Assembly: GCA_946184255.1 (NCBI GenBank)
Contig: CAMHFA010000003.1
Span: 1-17,413, forward strand
Direction of reading: 5' to 3'
Source: an uncultured Bacteroidales bacterium
GTDB lineage: Bacteria; Bacteroidota; Bacteroidia; Bacteroidales; UBA932
DNA: 17,413 bases
Shown one piece after another: positions 13,143-17,413 of this stretch. The notes beneath the pieces were generated by a model. The model searched no databases and was not told where the DNA came from. It saw only the letters and a list, made by a program, of their open reading frames with translations. Each line of letters opens with the position of its first letter. Positions within the stretch are counted from its first letter, which is position 1. The position numbers and the translations under genes are program-made.

Positions 13143-14369
13143 ATGAAACCATCAATAAGGATTGAAGACTACAACTACGACCTGCCTGACGACAGGATCG
13201 CGAAATATCCACTCCCCGAACGAGATTCTTCCAAATTGCTCCGTTATTTGGACGGTGTAGTTGATGAACATATATTCAGGGAACTGCCGGAACTGCTTCC
13301 TAAAGATTCTCTGATGATCTTCAACGATACGAAAGTGGTCCCTGCCAGGCTGCGTTTTGAGAGAAGTTCCGGTGCCCACATCGAGATATTCTGCCTTGAA
13401 CCAGTTTCACCGGCTGAATATGTCTCTTCATTCGCTTCAACTGATTCCTGTACGTGGAAATGTGTCATAGGTAATGCCAAACGCTGGAAAGGAGATGTCC
13501 TGACCCTCTGCAATCCGGAAAACGATCCCGAGATTTCCTCAATGGGCCTGGAGGCGAGGTTGATCGGACGCGATGGTCAGACCGGATCCGTTGAATTCTC
13601 GTGGAACGGTGGGCTTCCATTCTCCAGGGTACTCGAACTCTGTGGTACTATTCCTATTCCTCCATACCTTAACAGAAAGACGGAAGCCATTGATTCAGAA
13701 CGCTACCAGACCCTATATGCAAAGATAAGGGGGTCGGTGGCCGCTCCGACTGCCGGGCTGCATTTCACTTCAGATGTCCTGGACCGGATCCGCAAATGCG
13801 GAATCGATACGCAGAATGTATGTTTACATGTGGGAGCAGGGACTTTCCTTCCTGTAAAAAGCGAAGATGTTGCTGACCATCCCATGCACAGGGAGCCGTT
13901 CTCAGTAAGTCTCGGACTCATCAAGAAACTGCGGGATAACGCAGGGAAGCTTATTGCAGTCGGTACCACATCCGTCCGTACTCTGGAATCCCTTTACTAC
14001 ATCGGAGTCAAATGCATTGAAAATGGAGTTCCCGGCGATGTCGATCAGTGGGAACCTTATGACAGGGACTACTCCTATACCGTGCGTCAAAGCCTTGATG
14101 CTATAGCTAAATATTTGGAAGATAATGGACTTGAGACTCTTAAATGCGGGACTAGGATAATCATAGTCCCAGGTTTCAGATTCCGACTTGTTGATATTCT
14201 GGTAACTAATTTCCATCAGCCGGAAAGCACCCTGATCCTTCTCATATCCGCCTTCGTCGATGGAGATTGGCGAACCATATACGACTATGCACTTGGACAT
14301 GGTTTCCGGTTCTTGAGTTATGGGGACAGCTCCCTGCTTTTCCGCCGCGATATTGCTATTGGCCGATAA
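13143..14369 (+). CDS. queA: tRNA preQ1 ribosyltransferase-isomerase (SAM-dependent)
   Basis: QueA transfers and rearranges the ribosyl part of S-adenosylmethionine onto preQ1 at the wobble base of tRNAs, forming epoxyqueuosine. From ATG 13143 the protein has 408 residues, longer than the ~350 of E. coli QueA but in line with the longer form I recall from Bacteroidetes. Motifs: YDLPDDRIAKYP, IFNDTKVVPARL, IPIPPYLNRKTE, VAAPTAGLHFT, HVGAGTFLPVKSED, MHREPFSV, VGTTSVRTLESLYY and NFHQPESTLILLISAF near the end. The frame is open upstream to 13038, but the promoter ends at 13121 and the family starts at the chosen Met, so the extra 35 residues are not translated. The gene is alone on its transcript, with the next promoter beginning inside its last codons. 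Confidence 0.95.
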   Translation: MKPSIRIEDYNYDLPDDRIAKYPLPERDSSKLLRYLDGVVDEHIFRELPELLPKDSLMIFNDTKVVPARLRFERSSGAHIEIFCLEPVSPAEYVSSFASTDSCTWKCVIGNAKRWKGDVLTLCNPENDPEISSMGLEARLIGRDGQTGSVEFSWNGGLPFSRVLELCGTIPIPPYLNRKTEAIDSERYQTLYAKIRGSVAAPTAGLHFTSDVLDRIRKCGIDTQNVCLHVGAGTFLPVKSEDVADHPMHREPFSVSLGLIKKLRDNAGKLIAVGTTSVRTLESLYYIGVKCIENGVPGDVDQWEPYDRDYSYTVRQSLDAIAKYLEDNGLETLKCGTRIIIVPGFRFRLVDILVTNFHQPESTLILLISAFVDGDWRTIYDYALGHGFRFLSYGDSSLLFRRDIAIGR

Positions 14370-14382
14370 ATTGCTAAATTTG
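14352..14382 (+). promoter_or_regulatory. Promoter of the acyltransferase-antiporter-cysteate synthase operon
   Basis: TAAATTTG (14375-14382) is an exact -7 box; ATTG (14352-14355) lies 19 bases upstream as a 3-of-4 -33 element, inside the end of queA. The leader would be about 20 bases. A 6-bp inverted repeat, TTTGTC (14379-14384) and GACAAA (14390-14395), overlaps the box and could be an operator or chance. Confidence 0.65.
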
Positions 14383-14408
14383 TCTTTTAGACAAAAAAGT
14401 TTCGAAAG

Positions 14409-15587
14409 ATGGAATTATCCGAATTTGAAAGCATATCCCCCTACAACGACGAGGAAGCGGTCAAGGCGCTGGGAAAGGTTGCCAACCATCCTGCCGTGTT
14501 GGCTATTTCCGGATATCTTTTCCCCGACAGACCGGTAACCTACCTTCGTGAGGCACTCAAATCCGTCAAGAGTATCGACGAATTCCAGGAAGTGGTGATG
14601 AACGATGCAGTTTCCTGGTGCATCGACCATACTGTCCATAATTTCTCCTATGACGGAATCAGCTATATCAAGGGTATCCAGGGCAAGTTCCTGTTGATGT
14701 CCAATCACAGGGACATAATATTGGATCCTGCCATCACCCAGCTTGTCCTGTTCCGCAACGGGATTCCAATGACCGAAATCTGTGTAGGCGACAACTTGAT
14801 CAAGCAGAGCAAGACTGTTGAGTATCTCCTACGCTCTAACAGGATGATAAAGGTTATCCGCGGTATTTCTGCCCGAGAGCTCTATCTCTCATCGCAGATG
14901 CTGTCCCGCTACATCCGCCAGACCATAACCTCAGGAAAAGCCTCAATCTGGCTCGCACAGAGACAGGGGAGGACCAAGGACGGAATCGACACAACCGAGC
15001 AGGGCCTCCTTAAGATGCTGGACATGAGTGGAGAAAAGTCTTTCCAGGAGAATTTTATGGAGCTGAATATAGTCCCGCTCAGTATCTCTTATGAATATGA
15101 GCCGTGCGACGTCCGCAAGGCCAGGGAAATCCTGATCTCCCGCTCCCAAAAGTATGAAAAGACCCATTACGAGGACATGCACAGCATAGTGATGGGGATC
15201 CGCCAGCAGAAAGGGAATGTACATCTGAATATCGGTCTGCCTCTGACAGCCTATGAGATCGAAATGGCCTCCAAATGCGACAAGAATGACCGTTATCAGT
15301 ACATCCGTCACGCAGTCAACAACAGGATCATAGCAGGATATCATCTCTGGAAGACCAACTACATAGCCTATGACCTCGTAGAAGGAGGACAGAAGTATTC
15401 CTACATGTATTCACCGGAAGATGTCGAGGCTTTCAAGGAATACACTGAGCACAGGCTTGACAAGGTGGAGAAAAGACTGGACAGGAATGAGCTCAGGGAC
15501 ATTTTCCTCCGCATTTATTCAAATCCGGTTCTTTCCAAGGAACGTCTGGTTTCGGGAGAACCTCTCAGACAGGGAACGGCATGGTAA
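14409..15587 (+). CDS. PlsC-like glycerolipid/lyso-phospholipid acyltransferase
   Basis: The 392-residue protein belongs to the LPLAT acyltransferase superfamily (1-acyl-glycerol-3-phosphate acyltransferase-like), which moves fatty acyl groups onto lipid precursors at the membrane. The catalytic block is LLMSNHRDIILDP with His100; classic members have HxxxxD, whereas here the downstream Asp106 is one residue further (H-x5-D) and another Asp is at 102. The substrate block is WLAQRQGRTKDG (181-192), the counterpart of EGTRS. The protein is longer than PlsC and lacks clear membrane helices, as in the Bacteroidetes-specific long form. A C-terminal charged helix (HRLDKVEKRLDRNELR) follows. It opens an operon and overlaps the antiporter by 7 bases. 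The acyl acceptor is unknown; a role in phospholipid or sulfonolipid acylation is possible. Confidence 0.82.
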   Translation: MELSEFESISPYNDEEAVKALGKVANHPAVLAISGYLFPDRPVTYLREALKSVKSIDEFQEVVMNDAVSWCIDHTVHNFSYDGISYIKGIQGKFLLMSNHRDIILDPAITQLVLFRNGIPMTEICVGDNLIKQSKTVEYLLRSNRMIKVIRGISARELYLSSQMLSRYIRQTITSGKASIWLAQRQGRTKDGIDTTEQGLLKMLDMSGEKSFQENFMELNIVPLSISYEYEPCDVRKAREILISRSQKYEKTHYEDMHSIVMGIRQQKGNVHLNIGLPLTAYEIEMASKCDKNDRYQYIRHAVNNRIIAGYHLWKTNYIAYDLVEGGQKYSYMYSPEDVEAFKEYTEHRLDKVEKRLDRNELRDIFLRIYSNPVLSKERLVSGEPLRQGTAW

Positions 15588-16549
15588 CAGATCTGGTTCT
15601 CCTCATAGTTGGTCTTGTACTCCTTATACTGGGAGCCGAGTGGTTGGTTGACGGATCATCTTCAATAGCCCGGAGGGCCGGCCTGAGCGAGTTCCTGATC
15701 GGAATGGCTGTGATAGGCATCGGTACCTCGATGCCAGAGCTGGTAGTCAGTCTCACCGGTGCCTTGAAAGGCAGTGCCGATATTGCGATCGGCAATGTGG
15801 TAGGTTCGAATATTTTCAATGTGTTCCTCATCCTTGGAGTGACGGCTTTAATCAGTCCTGTCGCCATCTCTTCTGCCAACAAGAAGAGGGACATTCCACT
15901 GAACATCGCTGCATGTGTCCTCCTGATTTGTTTCGGCATGCAGTACACCCTTTTCAAGGTGGGCGGCAGCGACACCATCAACGCCTTGGAGGGAGGAATA
16001 TTCCTTCTTTTGTTCGTGGTTTATCTGTTTTATTCATTCCGCAGTGGAAAAGCTGATGCCGAACAGGAGGAAGAAGGCGAAGTAGAGGCACCGAAGAAAT
16101 TGTGGTATGCGATAGCGATGGTTCTGGTCGGCTTGGTATCCCTTGTCTATGGTGGTGACCTTCTGGTCGATTCGGCATGCAACCTTGCCCGCGATGCGGG
16201 ACTGTCGGAGAAGTTCATTGCGATAACGATCCTGGCTGGAGGGACTTCTTTCCCGGAACTGGTTACATGCGTAGTAGCCGCCGCCAAGAAGAAAGATGCC
16301 CTGGCTCTCGGCAACATTATAGGATCCAACATTTCCAACATCCTTCTCATCCTCGGAGCATCTGCCCTGGCCTGTCCGCTTTCATTCGCGAACATCAAAC
16401 CCGTTGACCTCGGGATGCTGGTACTTAGTTCAGTAATCCTCATTTTCAGCGCATGGAGTGGAAGGAACAACCGTATCGGAAAGGGAGATGCCACTCTTTT
16501 CCTGATCATCTTCGCCTCATACTTGACTTACCTTATAATGACAATTTAG
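15581..16549 (+). CDS. Calcium/sodium antiporter (CaCA family, YrbG-like)
   Basis: The 322-residue inner-membrane protein is a Ca2+/cation antiporter with ten or so hydrophobic segments arranged as two inverted halves. The alpha-1 repeat has GTSMPEL (48-54) and GNVVGSN (71-77); alpha-2 has GTSFPEL (221-227) and GNIIGSN (244-250). The two Glu residues of the PEL motifs bind the ion. The halves are joined by an acidic cytoplasmic loop (about 158-173, AEQEEEGEVEA). Length and motifs are standard. ATG 15581 overlaps the acyltransferase stop, and cysteate synthase begins 12 bases after its end. Ion specificity (Ca2+ or another divalent ion, against Na+ or H+) cannot be decided here. Confidence 0.94.
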   Translation: MVTDLVLLIVGLVLLILGAEWLVDGSSSIARRAGLSEFLIGMAVIGIGTSMPELVVSLTGALKGSADIAIGNVVGSNIFNVFLILGVTALISPVAISSANKKRDIPLNIAACVLLICFGMQYTLFKVGGSDTINALEGGIFLLLFVVYLFYSFRSGKADAEQEEEGEVEAPKKLWYAIAMVLVGLVSLVYGGDLLVDSACNLARDAGLSEKFIAITILAGGTSFPELVTCVVAAAKKKDALALGNIIGSNISNILLILGASALACPLSFANIKPVDLGMLVLSSVILIFSAWSGRNNRIGKGDATLFLIIFASYLTYLIMTI

Positions 16550-16561
16550 CATCTTCGTCAT

Positions 16562-17413
16562 ATGAAATTCCAACCAACTGAGTACAAATTGATGGATGTA
16601 GGCACCGGCAGGGTGTTCGAAGACTCCGGATGGAACCTGGCAGATCCTCAGGCACCGGCACCTTCACTTGTAAGGGCCGTCTATGCCAATGAAAAGTTCA
16701 CTCCCAGGGATAATCTCAAAGGCCTCTACAGGTACGCTGACTGGCTTCCGATTAAGAGAACCCTGAAGAAATCCCATGCGCCTGTGACATACAAGAGCAA
16801 GGGACTTGCCGACCTCCTTGAAATGGATAACCTCTTCATAACCCTTTCGGGGTATGTCCCTAAGAAGGGAGCCAGGATGGAGACCTGCTCTTTCAAGGAA
16901 ACAGAAGCCTTCTCCGTCTGTGCAAGGCTTCCGAAAAATGATAAGCACATCCTGGTGGTCCAGTCGGCCGGAAACACCGCCAGGGCTTTCGCCAGGGTAT
17001 GCTCAGACAATGATATTCCGATTGTCATCTGCATCCCTAATGACAACATCTCGGATCTTTGGTTCACCAGGAGGATAAAGCCTTGCGTTAAGGTCATTGC
17101 AACTCCTCATGGAACTGATTATTACGATGCTATCGCCCTGGGAGAGAAGCTCTGCAAGGATTCACGCTATCTTGCCGAAGGCGGAGCTAAGAATGTTGCC
17201 CGCCGTGACGGCATGGGCACGACAATCCTTAGCGCGGTTGAGACAATAGGACGGATACCGGATGCTTATTTCCAGGCTGTAGGAGATCGGAAGAGCGTCG
17301 TGTAGGGAAAGGAAAACGCCTGCAGGCTTGAGAAGGACGGTCGTTTCGGCCGCAATGAGATGAGGGTTTACTGTGTCCAGAATGCTCCTTACACCCTGAT
17401 GTATAACTCATGG
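16562..17413 (+). CDS. Cysteate synthase (PLP enzyme), interrupted by adapter sequence, 3' end cut by window
   Basis: The protein is a fold-type II PLP enzyme related to threonine synthase. The whole pattern resembles cysteate synthase, which makes L-cysteate from O-phosphoserine and sulfite: WLPIKRTLKK, PVTYKSKGLADLL, LFITLSGYVPKKGA, ETCSFKETEAF (PLP Lys112), VQSAGNTARAFA, EGGAKNVARRDGMGT and FQAVG. Cysteate feeds sulfonolipids in Bacteroidetes and coenzyme M in some archaea. Residues 1-241 are intact. Then codons 242-250 read DRKSVV, stop, GK: exactly the TruSeq adapter. After it the same frame resumes with ENACRLEKDGRFG and VQNAPYTLMYNSW to the window edge, again family-like. Nine codons are replaced where the family has the phosphate-binding SGTG loop (SGTGxIxAW), so length is kept. 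The stop is an artefact. Threonine synthase is the main alternative. Confidence 0.8.
17284..17311 (+). other. Illumina TruSeq adapter sequence embedded in the contig
   Basis: The 28 bases begin AGATCGGAAGAGC, the common TruSeq adapter start, and continue GTCGTGTAGGGAAAG, the reverse complement of the universal adapter; the next base departs from it. Translation gives DRKSVV and a stop, a peptide known as an adapter read-through signature. The sequence on both sides belongs to the same gene and frame, so it has replaced about 27 bases of native sequence. Confidence 0.97.

Noticed and set aside
17285..17311. Stop codon readthrough or a natural short form of the PLP enzyme
   Set aside because: The interrupting bases are exactly TruSeq adapter, so recoding or a pseudogene is not needed to explain the in-frame TAG.

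Overview
The window looks like a metagenome-assembled contig from a member of the Bacteroidales. The signs are exact Bacteroidetes-type -7 boxes (TAnnTTTG) ahead of several genes, a DUF3467 protein, a secreted GIN-domain (DUF2807) protein, no obvious Shine-Dalgarno sequences, and a cysteate synthase of the type used for sulfonolipids in some Bacteroidetes (Alistipes- or Odoribacter-like gut or rumen lineages are plausible, but this is inference). Genes have roughly 47-50% GC. Two places are probably not native sequence. The left ~390 bases are about 60% GC by hand count, hold two broken genes of different style and look like a chimeric join. Positions 17284-17311 match an Illumina TruSeq adapter and cut the last gene with a false stop.

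Layout. 1-414 (minus): the start of a membrane protein running off the edge, and the C-terminal part of a free methionine-(R)-sulfoxide reductase. 443-1880 (minus): DUF3467 gene, kdsC, maf, transcribed away from valS; two -7 boxes face outward in the 75-base gap. 1956-9948 (plus): valS, a YbgC-type thioesterase, tatA, tatC, an ABC-F ATPase, a GIN-domain secreted protein and an M19 dipeptidase, all tightly packed. A 15-bp hairpin with a T tract ends this run at about 10010. 10022-12687 (minus): an operon of an XRE-type regulator, pyrD and cinA. 12706-13142 is a very AT-rich (about 18% GC in its middle) divergent control region. 13143-14369 (plus): queA with a complete -33/-7 promoter. 14409-17413 (plus): a promoter and three-gene operon of a PlsC-like acyltransferase, a Ca2+/cation antiporter and cysteate synthase.

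How the genes fit together. Most are housekeeping: envelope precursor (kdsC), translation and tRNA modification (valS, queA, ABC-F), protein export (tatAC) and pyrimidine synthesis (pyrD). The most distinctive parts are (1) cysteate synthase next to a lipid acyltransferase, suggesting sulfonolipid-related envelope chemistry; (2) an XRE regulator whose divergent control region carries two copies of one 15-base palindromic site, one beside each promoter, suggesting joint control of regulator-pyrD-cinA and queA; and (3) a class-2-like PyrD with Cys where class 2 enzymes normally have the catalytic Ser. No rRNA, tRNA, CRISPR array, insertion sequence or phage gene was found.
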